From positions 1-55,027 of the forward strand of contig JARQWU010000037.1 of NCBI GenBank assembly GCA_040182905.1: a DNA stretch of 55,027 nt, given 5' to 3'. This DNA comes from Barthelona sp. PAP020. Lineage: Eukaryota > Metamonada: BaSk clade. Of this stretch, positions 17,601 through 25,921 are shown piece by piece. Each line of letters begins with the position of its first letter. Positions within the stretch are counted from its first letter, which is position 1. Both the position numbers and the translations under genes were made by a program. The notes under the pieces are model-generated. The model had not been told where the DNA came from and did not search any database. It saw nothing but the letters and a program-made list of their open reading frames with translations.

Positions 17601-20218
17601 GACTGTCTTTAAATGGCAAGGGTATGCTAAAGGTTAATCAATTGCCTACTGAATCAATCAATTGCATATCTATGATTTTATATAGATATTCAAATTCTGA
17701 AGATAAGTATCCAAATTGGGTTATTTATCAGTTTGACATTGATGATGACGAAAATAAAGGTCTATATGGGTTTACTATACCTTTAGACACAGGAGAATAT
17801 GTTTTGGCGTGGAACGAGCAGAATTTGTATAATCTACTGATACTTTTTGAGATCTCGGAATTTTATTATTGTTCTGGAAACATCATTTACAATTCTTTTT
17901 GTAAAATGTACCCTAAAATCAATGCTGCTCATACAATTACATCACAGATGTATTATTTGAAACCTAATGACCTTATTAATATCAATAATACCCAACAACA
18001 CAATATTTTAATTGTTTCTTCTGGAACAGCCATGTTTTTTGTTGATATCATCGTTCAAGATGTTTGTAATCCAAAGTTCATATTGGATGATGTTGAACAC
18101 ACCATAACTAATTCCATGGATGTGTATCATCCAGGTTTTACAACTTATGAACAGTCAAAAATGAATATTCCTGAAAATAGCTGTATTTCAATGATCATAC
18201 TTCATTCTACGGACTTTAGTTATGATACAACGAACACAAATATTAAAGGTCTGGTATTTTGGACCTATACGTATCCTTATCAAGGATATTTGATCATATG
18301 TGCAATTACATCGATAGATGCATGTTTGGATGGGGACTTTTATCATCGTTTTATTAATTCTCAAGATATGATTGTTAAATTTGGTGTTGATGATTATTCT
18401 AAATCAGTTGACCTTATTTATGATAAGACAGAATACAGAATTGTGGCATTTTCAGATTCAACAGAGTACAATTATTATCATTTGCAAACTCATGAATATT
18501 TTGATTTTCTAATCGATATTGAGATTGATCACCAACAACAACAACAAAATACATATGTTTTTGGGATGGAAAGGTCTCTAATAAATGGTGAAATCGATGT
18601 CTTCAATGCTTATGATGATTCGTTGTTTTTCAATTTTACTGTTGATATGCATATTCAAGTTCCCTTTCACACTAAACATGCCAACGTGACCTTGATAAAA
18701 AGAGCTCAATCATTAATTATTGATGAAAGTTGTGAATTTTCTGCAACATTGTCAAGAAGCGGGAATTTTAATTTGAACTTTACTGCCTTGTCCAGAAATT
18801 TAGTGAAATTGACTTATCATACCGTTAAAGATGCCTTTTACAATCAATTTCCAAGTTTGAATCGTAATTTAGATCAGTTAGTGCTTATAGGTGAGAAAGA
18901 GAGTAATGACAAGAACTACCGTACCTTCAAGTACGATCTTTTTGGAGATTTTAACCTTACGACATATATCACACCAAAATATAATTATTCCTCGGGTATC
19001 TCTCTTTTTGGTTTTCCTGTCAATGTATTCTTCGAGGCAACAGACATTGATTTTAATGGTGTTCAATTATTGCCAAGCAATAAGGATATAATCAAAAGCT
19101 ATACTGTGTATAACGTGACAGTTAATGACTTAGCCATAAAATTCGAAGAAAATTTGGTTACTTTTTATCAATTGTTCAGTCTAGATAACATTCAGATCTT
19201 ATCACCTGAAAATCTAATTCATACATCAGTTTCCAACCGCAAATATATTTTTTCTTTGTCTAAAATGACTATTAAGGTGATAGAGAGTGAATTGAGCACT
19301 ATGCCTCAGTTCATATTTACACCCGTTGATGATAATGTGATTGAGTCTGTGGCTGTTAAATCAAATATGATATTTGAGACAAATTTATGGGTTTATTCAC
19401 CCAAAGTCACGTATCTCTATTCAAAAAAGAATTCCACTGTAATATTTGTAAATATAGGTCTCTGTCAGTTGAATTTTGTGGAATCTTTTCATTTTGATGA
19501 AATAGAGAATGATTTGTTTTTATTCAAGCCAACATCTTCTGAATTTTACACCAATTCATTTGATGAATACAAGGAACTGACTCAATGGACTAGAACTGTG
19601 GAAAAGTCCCCTCTTGTAATTGATCAAACAAATAGTCTTGATTTAGTTGTTAGATTGCGCTTTTCAAATCCAGCATCTGAAGCGCATTCTATCAAAATCA
19701 TGCTTCAATATTCTGAAGGTGAACACCAATCTGAGACTGAGATGAAGGGTTTGATTCAACAATTATTTAGTGGAGATTCGATCACATATTTGGTAACCAG
19801 AGAATCGATTGTTGCCAATAACTATGATAAAATTGTTGTATTGATCGATGACTCTAATTCAGTAACAATGTATTATCAATATATTTCATCTGTTGATTGG
19901 TTTCAAGATCAGATTTCACATTATTCATTGAATAAAGAAGATTTGATTGTTTGCAAATTTGAAATTCAAAGTACACTTTGCCATACTAAAGGCAAAGAAT
20001 TAACATACCCATATTTGCAATTTATTTTGGCGGTTATTCTCATCCTTGTTATTGTTGTAATCATCAGATTATTCGTGAAAAAACATGAAATGGAGAATGA
20101 ATTTGATGAAATTTCTAAGAATGAAATGCTTATTCTTATTGATGCAGAAGAAGTCACAACTTCTTCATTTTCTCAAAATTTTGAAGTAGAAGATGATAAT
20201 GATGTCTTTCTTCAATAG
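14627..20218 (+). CDS. very large type I membrane protein, unknown
   Basis: This 1863-aa protein has an N-terminal signal peptide (residues 1-18, hydrophobic core YVLLLCIFWAL). It has a long ectodomain rich in predicted beta strand, Asn-x-Ser/Thr sites and scattered cysteines. One transmembrane helix lies near the end (about 1794-1816, LQFILAVILILVIVVII), followed by a 47-residue acidic cytosolic tail. The true start is the ATG at 14627; the frame is open 21 bases further but only from a GTG. No domain is recognised. Signal peptide, huge lumenal part, single C-terminal helix and short tail also describe the nucleoporin gp210, which has similar length, but I see no sequence signature for it. 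A large surface receptor or adhesin is the other reading. It lies 26 bp after rpiB and has no introns. Confidence 0.85.
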   Translation: MFKYVLLLCIFWALNNVLCYKVVNYQIMSSETIVFEETNVYNISLLPSIVDAVKFKFNKPLTETKQISFLNNDNIDFLIKNCSSSSEPTKCLKTSNYLIIPAETETFRLYFFNARGNILFYQIDGIFENKFEIINEGFALVPKKGSELSVTITLYNSTLYIYQNCFKLKTDELSNIVVGVYEERSMIFSDLEARKYTFEYQNNDACISSDGTFLAIIDYLPVRETELYLDFDVYLTPHSFIFLLTKSVFLRFTLLNDQYSIMNYTARCLDSSFDKNSVDSISIRANFIQPIFFNHTICSLVLFYQNPEEKQHFLGDSPPFLSFSNTLINYSVDIKHPLMMILLYPTSISSIRLILEDGDVMITEPFFIPFVYNSNLKLVAIDTESSKSKFWTGNITNDFDASLVRVFSNLETSYIQINNDSFIDFTREIVTEPKIIPDLKDAGKIFTKLFQKMKYFLPVSVEAFVTFNVSETITYSVSIFHLFQDSSYRNYFGCVQLLTDTKAFSNMACFLNESSNFSFKFNFKDDSDIQQLKIFGNANILIQMISESKIAIESEGDSLSKDKVSLSIDKGMSCVDEKFILQDTFIDDQDDDLELAIFSETRTRVISSVESLVWSNPPLNIHLNMFSKDSENMVMIWTKDFDVLLDFEFLYSSMLAEDKKIAKQGHVIYVHVNTPSILSFNFEPGKFEDLELSHPLEMNFQLSKIHSHSTIHVEPYYSWYNMENERLWVDVSYPYVNSYETVFIVEIFNHTGSMYLTYALQTDTDAETVLEILPYSIDNNKALFYIVNWDRIDANEKGTDDRFSTFGYWHEAGTLTSYNVRTIDKKNDNSFNWDHIEYLETYDLFRFQSRNIIGFEAQRHRFVKSSDSPIHLYEEELFNELCERLTTLEGDEEEIYGCSKIFILFESSDPNFSFGEGKKSSNGSVVLSAFDNHISISGKAKSIVVFVDHNQVEEISLVNMKEKLRWSKYTGNPTRAFLQNSMSNAIKMKEIRLSLNGKGMLKVNQLPTESINCISMILYRYSNSEDKYPNWVIYQFDIDDDENKGLYGFTIPLDTGEYVLAWNEQNLYNLLILFEISEFYYCSGNIIYNSFCKMYPKINAAHTITSQMYYLKPNDLININNTQQHNILIVSSGTAMFFVDIIVQDVCNPKFILDDVEHTITNSMDVYHPGFTTYEQSKMNIPENSCISMIILHSTDFSYDTTNTNIKGLVFWTYTYPYQGYLIICAITSIDACLDGDFYHRFINSQDMIVKFGVDDYSKSVDLIYDKTEYRIVAFSDSTEYNYYHLQTHEYFDFLIDIEIDHQQQQQNTYVFGMERSLINGEIDVFNAYDDSLFFNFTVDMHIQVPFHTKHANVTLIKRAQSLIIDESCEFSATLSRSGNFNLNFTALSRNLVKLTYHTVKDAFYNQFPSLNRNLDQLVLIGEKESNDKNYRTFKYDLFGDFNLTTYITPKYNYSSGISLFGFPVNVFFEATDIDFNGVQLLPSNKDIIKSYTVYNVTVNDLAIKFEENLVTFYQLFSLDNIQILSPENLIHTSVSNRKYIFSLSKMTIKVIESELSTMPQFIFTPVDDNVIESVAVKSNMIFETNLWVYSPKVTYLYSKKNSTVIFVNIGLCQLNFVESFHFDEIENDLFLFKPTSSEFYTNSFDEYKELTQWTRTVEKSPLVIDQTNSLDLVVRLRFSNPASEAHSIKIMLQYSEGEHQSETEMKGLIQQLFSGDSITYLVTRESIVANNYDKIVVLIDDSNSVTMYYQYISSVDWFQDQISHYSLNKEDLIVCKFEIQSTLCHTKGKELTYPYLQFILAVILILVIVVIIRLFVKKHEMENEFDEISKNEMLILIDAEEVTTSSFSQNFEVEDDNDVFLQ

Positions 20219-20416
20219 TTTGTTACTCTTCTTTTGAATAATGTAAATAATGTTCCTTTTTATCTTTTGTTTCATTTTTTTGCATGTAAACACCCTTTAT
20301 ATGTGCATTGAAAAACTGTTCAATGTCAAACCATCACCCAAATACTTAAATTTCCTGATGTTTTGAAGTCATCATTGTTCAACTAATTCTAAAAAAGCAA
20401 AAAACATTTACAAATT
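20219..20416. other. short convergent intergenic region
   Basis: This 198-bp AT-rich spacer between the convergent membrane-protein and GTPase genes presumably holds both 3' ends. No gene or repeat is seen. Confidence 0.5.
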
Positions 20417-21031
20417 TCAGCACATACATTTAGGTTTGTCTGTTTCACCCTTCAAATCAACCAAGTTGTAAATATCATCAACCGATTCATTCTCAACTAT
20501 TCTTTCCATCTCGGCAAAAATCAGTTTTTTTAAATCTTCAAAATTATGACCAGTTTTAGCTGAAATAATGATACCGGTCATTGAATTCTCCTGTAATTTA
20601 ATGTGAATATCCATTGGTATTTCAAAATCAGGAACAAGATCAAATTTATTGAAGAGTACAATTATTTTACAATTTGGAGATTGTTCTTGAACCATTTCAA
20701 ACCAACTATCAATGGAATCTATTGTTTTTCTTTTGGATATATCAACAACAATAAGTCCTATTTTACAGTTTCTTAACTGACTTGGAATTGTAGCTCGATA
20801 ACGTTCATGACCAGGAGAATCCCATATTTCGAATTTTTTTAATTCATCATTCTTTTTTAATGAAAATAAAGTTAATGTTGGTGCAATCGTTGATCTGACA
20901 AAAATATCCCAATAATCAGTTGTAATTCTACGTATTACTGAAGTCTTACCACAAGAATAATCACCAATAAGGACAACTTTTCCACTTGACGGTAATTGAT
21001 TTAAATCATTGTGTGTATTGTTATTTCTCAT
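20417..21031 (-). CDS. atypical Rab/Ras-like small GTPase, prenylated
   Basis: This 204-aa small GTPase has a P-loop GDYSCGKT (residues 23-30). Its switch-I region contains a Thr in STIAPTLTLF. Switch II is WDSPGHERY (70-78) instead of the canonical WDTAGQE, so the catalytic glutamine is replaced by His75. G4 is NKFD and G5 is SAKTG. The C terminus KCMC (two cysteines at 202 and 204) is a Rab-type geranylgeranylation signal, so it should be membrane-attached and act in vesicle traffic. Divergence in switch I/II prevents assignment to a named Rab. Loss of the glutamine suggests slow intrinsic GTP hydrolysis or unusual GAP use; this is inference. Start is the first ATG (preceded by an A/T-rich leader); stop TGA. 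Confidence 0.88.
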   Translation of the reverse strand: MRNNNTHNDLNQLPSSGKVVLIGDYSCGKTSVIRRITTDYWDIFVRSTIAPTLTLFSLKKNDELKKFEIWDSPGHERYRATIPSQLRNCKIGLIVVDISKRKTIDSIDSWFEMVQEQSPNCKIIVLFNKFDLVPDFEIPMDIHIKLQENSMTGIIISAKTGHNFEDLKKLIFAEMERIVENESVDDIYNLVDLKGETDKPKCMC

Positions 21032-21299
21032 CTACAATGTATCGTTTCTGTCTATATTTGACAAAATAAACTAAAATGCTTCACAGACAAAAATATAAAT
21101 GGAAATTCTTTTTTTTTTTTAAAAGACAATTATAGGACAATTTTTTATTAATTCAAAGATCAAAAATATCACAAAGGTGATTAAAACTTGTCTGTAAAAA
21201 AACAAAACAAAAAAAAAAGCGATTTTATGTGTTAAATACATTAATTGATTGATGCAAAATTAATAAAAAAATTATTATTTGTAATATTATTATTATAGA

Positions 21300-21554
21300 C
21301 TAGTTATATCTGAATAATTTCATTCCAACCCACGACATGTAACCAAAAAGATACATAAATATTATAGATGCTGGTAATAACCATAAATAATATTCATTTT
21401 TGCAAAAACTTAATTCCCCATCAGTAAAATGATTGATAATTCCACAAGTTCCAAAGACAAAAAAAAAGACAAATGAAAAGAAGATCAATAAACTTCCAAA
21501 TATTAAATTCCTTAAATAATTTGTGTTAGAATGTTGGAAATTAAGGAATCTCAT
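21300..21554 (-). CDS. PIGY: PIG-Y-like subunit of GPI-GlcNAc transferase
   Basis: This 84-aa protein has two transmembrane helices (about 15-37 and 55-75). Its C-terminal stretch, LLPASIIFMYLFGYMSWVG then MKLFRYN, closely resembles the conserved end of PIG-Y (LLP...W-x-G-[IM]-K-L-F-R-x-N). PIG-Y is a small subunit of the ER enzyme that adds GlcNAc to phosphatidylinositol in the first step of GPI-anchor synthesis. Size and two-helix topology fit the family. The start is the ATG at 21552-21554; a GTG one codon upstream is in frame but not needed. It is divergent from the next gene with only 52 bp between start codons. Because the match is short, a chance resemblance cannot be fully excluded. 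Confidence 0.72.
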   Translation of the reverse strand: MRFLNFQHSNTNYLRNLIFGSLLIFFSFVFFFVFGTCGIINHFTDGELSFCKNEYYLWLLPASIIFMYLFGYMSWVGMKLFRYN

Positions 21555-21606
21555 CACAAAAAAACATTGAGTGTTTTGGTTCCTATCTTTTTTTTTTTTG
21601 AATAGA

Positions 21607-22278
21607 ATGAATAGAATAGAATTAATACTTTTATCAAGTTATTTTTTAATAAGTGTGTTTGCGTTGACTAATTATCAAACAAATCCTACAAATGTTAGAA
21701 AAACCAAAACATTTGCAATGAAAGATCCTATCTTTTTTGAAATGGTTGTTGTTGATGGAGACAATTATTCTAACCCTACTCTTGCTGTTGGAAGATTTTT
21801 CCCCAAGGTAGATACTTATACAGCTTTGGAAGGCATTAATTTTGGAAATATTTCAACAATAAAGGGTAATAACGACTCTCATGTTTATTTCCAAATAAAA
21901 TATGCTGATACTCAAGTGTTAAAATCTCCTTTGGTACGTTTTGCAACACCAACCACTTTTGTTGACTTTTATAATGTCATTATCACTCTTAATGAAGGTG
22001 TTCCTTATGCTATCACCTTCGATGAATTGTGTGATCGTTGCAAAGACACTTGTTTGGGAGGTGGTTGTCCAATCCAATATTCCGATCGTGATTGCACCAA
22101 GAATCGTTGCAATCCCAAAGCTTATGTTGCATTTTATGGCACAGATTCCGCAGGTAAGTCCTTAATGTCTTCTGCAAATTTAATCAGTAGATTGCAAAAT
22201 TTCAGCATCAATGGATTAGTAGACCAAGGACATGATTTTTATAACGCTGTTTATGAAAGGATAGAAAATAGTTTATAA
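21607..22278 (+). CDS. small secreted cysteine-containing protein, unknown
   Basis: This 223-aa protein starts with a signal peptide (MNRIELILLSSYFLISVFAL, cleavage probably near residue 20). It has no transmembrane helix afterwards. The middle is predicted beta-rich. A six-cysteine cluster lies at about 145-175 (C-x2-C-x3-C-x4-C then D-C-x4-R-C). The C terminus is helical and not strongly hydrophobic, so a GPI signal is not evident. The ATG at 21607 is used; 36 upstream bases are open from a GTG only. It is probably secreted or lumenal. No family is recognised. It is divergently paired with the PIG-Y gene. Confidence 0.72.
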   Translation: MNRIELILLSSYFLISVFALTNYQTNPTNVRKTKTFAMKDPIFFEMVVVDGDNYSNPTLAVGRFFPKVDTYTALEGINFGNISTIKGNNDSHVYFQIKYADTQVLKSPLVRFATPTTFVDFYNVIITLNEGVPYAITFDELCDRCKDTCLGGGCPIQYSDRDCTKNRCNPKAYVAFYGTDSAGKSLMSSANLISRLQNFSINGLVDQGHDFYNAVYERIENSL

Positions 22279-22693
22279 ATGTAAATGTATTGCCTGCTTT
22301 TTTTTAGAAAAAAAAACAAAAATTTACACATGAACACATTATTGGGGGGCATACCCCACCTATCTACCTTCAAGTGTGGGATTTATTTGCATTTGTGAGT
22401 ACAAAATGAAAAAAGAAAATTGAAGTTTGTTTATAAGACAATTTTTTTTCAACAGCATAACATGTGACTGAAACAACAGATCTGTACGAATACAGAAAAG
22501 TTATGAAGCACAACTTTAAAATAAATAAAACACTCCCACACTTTAATAAAGAGTGACATTTTTCAATTATTGATCTCTCAAAGATATCTAAAGTGAATAT
22601 TTGGTGGAAAGGAAAAAAACAAATATTTACAAAGAAAAAAAATAACTACCTTTAAAACAATTAAAATCGAAGGAATACAATCTAATCAATCAA
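22279..22693. other. convergent intergenic region with a G-rich/C-rich hairpin
   Basis: This 415-bp region is AT-rich except for TTGGGGGGCATACCCCACC at about 22341-22359, a short GC-rich inverted repeat that could fold. It may belong to the 3' end of the secreted-protein gene. A related CCCACACTT/AAGTGTGGG pair lies at about 22370 and 22533. No ORF of note. Confidence 0.4.
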
Positions 22694-23062
22694 TCAATCA
22701 TTGTTATTTGCAAAGTCTTCTTCAAATATTATGAATGAAGCAACATCTTTGTAAAAATCAATACCATTTTGATTAATTTTAATCCTTAAAGAAACAAAAA
22801 ACCTTTGACCACGAACAATTAATCCTTCCTTCTGAAAAAAATGGAAACAGTATGTTTCATTATCAGGTTTTAGTAATAATTCTCTTTTACCACAAATCCC
22901 ACTTAAAATTTCGTTTTTTTCTATCCAAATTGCAGTAACATATCTAGTTGAAGAATCAATGAAAGTAACTTTCAATGAATTCGAAGAAGGTAAGTTATAT
23001 TCTTCATCGTGTTTTTTGTATAAACATAAATCAAGATTTTCTTCTTGATGTAATAACAACAT
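22694..23062 (-). CDS. hypothetical protein, beta-rich, 122 aa
   Basis: An ATG-started 122-codon frame ends in TGA. The product is predicted mostly beta strand (LKVTFIDSSTRYVTAIWIE, then FFVSLRIKINQNG) with an acidic tail EEDFANNND. There is no signal peptide or membrane helix. I recognise no family. A second, shorter minus-strand frame 185 bp away (23247-23411) has a vaguely similar layout, hydrophobic strand followed by polar tail. Confidence 0.5.
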   Translation of the reverse strand: MLLLHQEENLDLCLYKKHDEEYNLPSSNSLKVTFIDSSTRYVTAIWIEKNEILSGICGKRELLLKPDNETYCFHFFQKEGLIVRGQRFFVSLRIKINQNGIDFYKDVASFIIFEEDFANNND

Positions 23063-23246
23063 TCAAAATTATCTTTAAAATAAAATCAACAATGAATAAA
23101 GAATAGTTCTTTAATAGTTATCCAATAGTTTAAACAATTATTATTACTTTTCATTTTGATTGACTTAAAACAATTGTATTCATTGAACAATATTCTTTTT
23201 AAAGACACCAAGAACTAAAACTATTTCAAAGATTTTTTTACTTATA

Positions 23247-23411
23247 TCATTGGTCCAATTTTAAAGTTGTTTTGGGTGAAGTTGGTTTTTCTAAAGATAT
23301 ATTATATAATAAAGGTGAATTAATATCATAATCTGATAAAGTTTCAATGCTTATACATTTGAGTTTAATTAGAACCCTAATGAAAAGATTTTCACCAGTA
23401 TTCCAACACAT
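23247..23411 (-). CDS. possible small ORF, 54 aa, unknown
   Basis: An ATG at 23409-23411 opens a 54-codon frame (MCWNTGENLFIRVLIKLKC at the N terminus) ending in TGA. It would be divergent from the MoCo-sulfurase-like gene with 79 bp between starts. The frame stays open upstream through the start of that gene, so chance openness is a fair alternative. No family recognised. Confidence 0.22.
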   Translation of the reverse strand: MCWNTGENLFIRVLIKLKCISIETLSDYDINSPLLYNISLEKPTSPKTTLKLDQ

Positions 23412-23490
23412 TGAAAAAAGAATAAAATAAACCCTAAGAACTATTGAAAACTTGATTGTTGTTAAATATCGTATTTCATTTTTTAAAGAA

Positions 23491-25311
23491 ATGAATATTG
23501 ATCCTGGTGATGAAATAATAGGATTTGATGTTGATGACGAAGTTGAATCGAACAAAGATGTTAGTTCTTACAATTCCAAGAAAATTTCAATTTGTTGGAG
23601 AAGAACACTCACATTTATAATAATATCAAGTATAATAATAATTGCTTCGTTCATATTTATTTATTTTGGAGAGCAAGAACCATATCTTGACCCTTTGAAA
23701 AGAGAATTTTTGGAAGAATTTTCTGCAGATTATGGATATAAAGACAATATCGGATTGAGTATTGAATCAATGAGAGGTAAACAATTACCCCAATTGGATA
23801 ACAATTATTATCTTGATTATACAGGTGCGTCATTAGCTACCAGACAACAAATATTTGAAAGTTCAGATTTATTAATAAATAATTTATGGGGAAATCCACA
23901 TTCTGTCAATCCTTCATCATCTTATTCGAATTTACAGTTTGCTAGAACAACTGCGATGCTATTGGATTTCCTCGGCACCTCAGCAGATACTCATTCTGTT
24001 ATATATACATCAGGTGCAACAGAAGCAATAAAAATTGTGGGCGAGAATTTTGATTCCAACAGTGATTCTGTATTTGTCTATTCTACTGTTAATCATGCGT
24101 CGGTAGTTGGTTTAACACAATTTTTCGATCCTAATCAACTGATTCCTGTTTCTTCGTTAAGCATTACTGTCTTACGAGAAACTATTTTCAATCTGATTAA
24201 TGAGAGGGCTTTTCCATTGAAAAATGTGTTGAATTTAATAGCTATTCCTTTACAGAGTAATTTAGATGGTAGCATTGTTAGCCTTGTTGAATTAAATGAT
24301 CTTTACACTGATTTATTGATGAAAGACAAGGATAATCGGTGGTTATTTTTAGTTGATGGTGCTGCGTATGTTCCTACCCATAAGATGAATTTGCAGGAGC
24401 AGCTGCAGATTGATTTTTTCCCAATTAGTTTCTATAAGATTTTTGGGTATCCTACGGGTTTAGGTGCGTTAGTTGTCAAAAGAGAAGTGGCAAACGTTTT
24501 AAAAAAGAAGTATTTTGGTGGTGGTACAATTCTATATACCACAACAGAAAGTCTTCTTTCGGAAGAGAATATTTACAGACACAAGAGTTTTACCACTAGA
24601 TTTCAGGATGGTACTGTTGCTTTCTCTTTGATTCCTCAACTTCAATTTGGGTTTAAGATGATCAATTCTTTATCGATGTCTAAAGTTAACAAACATACGA
24701 TGAGTTTAACCAATTTTTTAGTAAAAAAGTTAAATCTACTGAAATATAAGAATTATGCCATAAATCCAATTATTTTTGCAGGAAAACATTCAAATGTCGC
24801 TAAAGACAAAATTATAAGTGTGGATGCAGCAGAACAAGGACCAATCATTGCAATTATGTTAAAGAAAGTCAATGGACAATACATATCTTCAAGGGCTTTT
24901 GTTGACAGTGCTTCTTTTCAAAAGATACATCTCAGAGAAGGTTGTCAGTGTAATTATGGGCATTGTGACATTATAAATGGGATTGATGAAACTTTTAGAG
25001 AGGATTATTTTCATAATCAATGTTGCCACGGCGATGAAAAAGAAAATTCATGTTTTCCAGTGGATACATTTTCAAATTGGACAAAAAGATTTGAACAAGC
25101 TCTTGATGATGGTAGCTGTGGTTGTGGTGCTTCATCTGTTGATCCAATTAAGTGTCCTGATGTTTTTAAAAGTAGACCTTTGGGGGTAATTCGAATTTCT
25201 TTTGGTTATAGTTCTTCTTTTGAAGATATTAAAGCATTTTATAATTTTTTGATTGAATATTTAACTAAAGAAGGTGGTGATACTATTATAGAAGTGTCTG
25301 ATAAAGTGTAA
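23491..25311 (+). CDS. membrane-anchored molybdenum-cofactor-sulfurase-like PLP enzyme
   Basis: This 606-aa class V aminotransferase-fold protein most resembles the NifS-like domain of MoCo sulfurase (MOCOS/ABA3), which takes sulfur from cysteine to sulfurate molybdenum cofactor. The PLP lysine is Lys316 in SFYKIFGYPTGLGALVV, a MOCOS hallmark. YTSGATEAIK and NHASVVG are cofactor-site motifs. The persulfide cysteine region is LREGCQCNYGHC, comparable to the family's R-T/E-G-C-x-C-N-x-G-x-C. Two features are unusual. A transmembrane helix at about 36-60 anchors it with a short acidic cytosolic-like N terminus. The C-terminal MOSC domain is missing; the protein ends after the aminotransferase fold. 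The Cys-rich insert after LREGC (about 485-550) is also long. The start is ATG 23491; upstream in-frame sequence begins only with TTG. Confidence 0.85.
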   Translation: MNIDPGDEIIGFDVDDEVESNKDVSSYNSKKISICWRRTLTFIIISSIIIIASFIFIYFGEQEPYLDPLKREFLEEFSADYGYKDNIGLSIESMRGKQLPQLDNNYYLDYTGASLATRQQIFESSDLLINNLWGNPHSVNPSSSYSNLQFARTTAMLLDFLGTSADTHSVIYTSGATEAIKIVGENFDSNSDSVFVYSTVNHASVVGLTQFFDPNQLIPVSSLSITVLRETIFNLINERAFPLKNVLNLIAIPLQSNLDGSIVSLVELNDLYTDLLMKDKDNRWLFLVDGAAYVPTHKMNLQEQLQIDFFPISFYKIFGYPTGLGALVVKREVANVLKKKYFGGGTILYTTTESLLSEENIYRHKSFTTRFQDGTVAFSLIPQLQFGFKMINSLSMSKVNKHTMSLTNFLVKKLNLLKYKNYAINPIIFAGKHSNVAKDKIISVDAAEQGPIIAIMLKKVNGQYISSRAFVDSASFQKIHLREGCQCNYGHCDIINGIDETFREDYFHNQCCHGDEKENSCFPVDTFSNWTKRFEQALDDGSCGCGASSVDPIKCPDVFKSRPLGVIRISFGYSSSFEDIKAFYNFLIEYLTKEGGDTIIEVSDKV

Positions 25312-25921
25312 TTGGATAGACAATAAATAATTAGTGTGTGGATATTTTTTTCTTTGACATATCTTAAAGAATATAAAAGAAGCCAAATGAAATTAAAATA
25401 AAGGAACAAACAGACTTTTCAAGTCTTTTTTACTTGAAAAGGATTTCAATCTTTGTATTTTATTCCAACAATGGTTATTTTATCACTAAAATTCAAAAAT
25501 ATGAAAAGAAACAATTAATTCAATTGAAATTAAAACAAAATAAATAATATTTGGTCTCATCAAATAAGTTTTCATTTACGTTTATAGACGCCCTGATTAT
25601 CGTAACAGAGAGAGATAATCACATACGTAGACAAAGTTTCCAATATTGGAAGTGATTAGTAACAATCGTTTTGGCGGTAAAGTGAAATAGATCTACATAA
25701 GTTTTATTTTCTGCTCTATACAGCAAGCCCACATTCTAAGATTACGTATTTTTTTTTTTTAAAAAAGAAGGCTACCCTTCGACATCAATTACGCTCAAGA
25801 CAAGTTCGATCACCCCAATAAAATCCCAAACTCTCAGAAACAAAGTCTATAAACAAAAAAATTATAAATGAAAAAATTGAAATAAAATTTTTTTTTATGA
25901 AACAGATGAAATACTAAAATA
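25312..25921. other. intergenic region, possible non-coding RNA
   Basis: About 610 bp. Between about 25580 and 25850 base composition is less AT-rich than the surroundings. It holds a small inverted repeat (GATTATC...GATAATC, about 25597-25621), the palindrome TTTCCAATATTGGAAG and a run of at least 12 T at about 25749-25760. A C-rich stretch with CCCAAACTCT follows. No protein frame fits. A pol III transcript ending in the T run is possible but no known RNA family is recognised. Confidence 0.3.

Noticed and set aside
14627-20218. Firm annotation of the giant membrane protein as nucleoporin gp210
   Set aside because: Only topology and length agree. I see no sequence motif of gp210, so it is mentioned as an alternative only.
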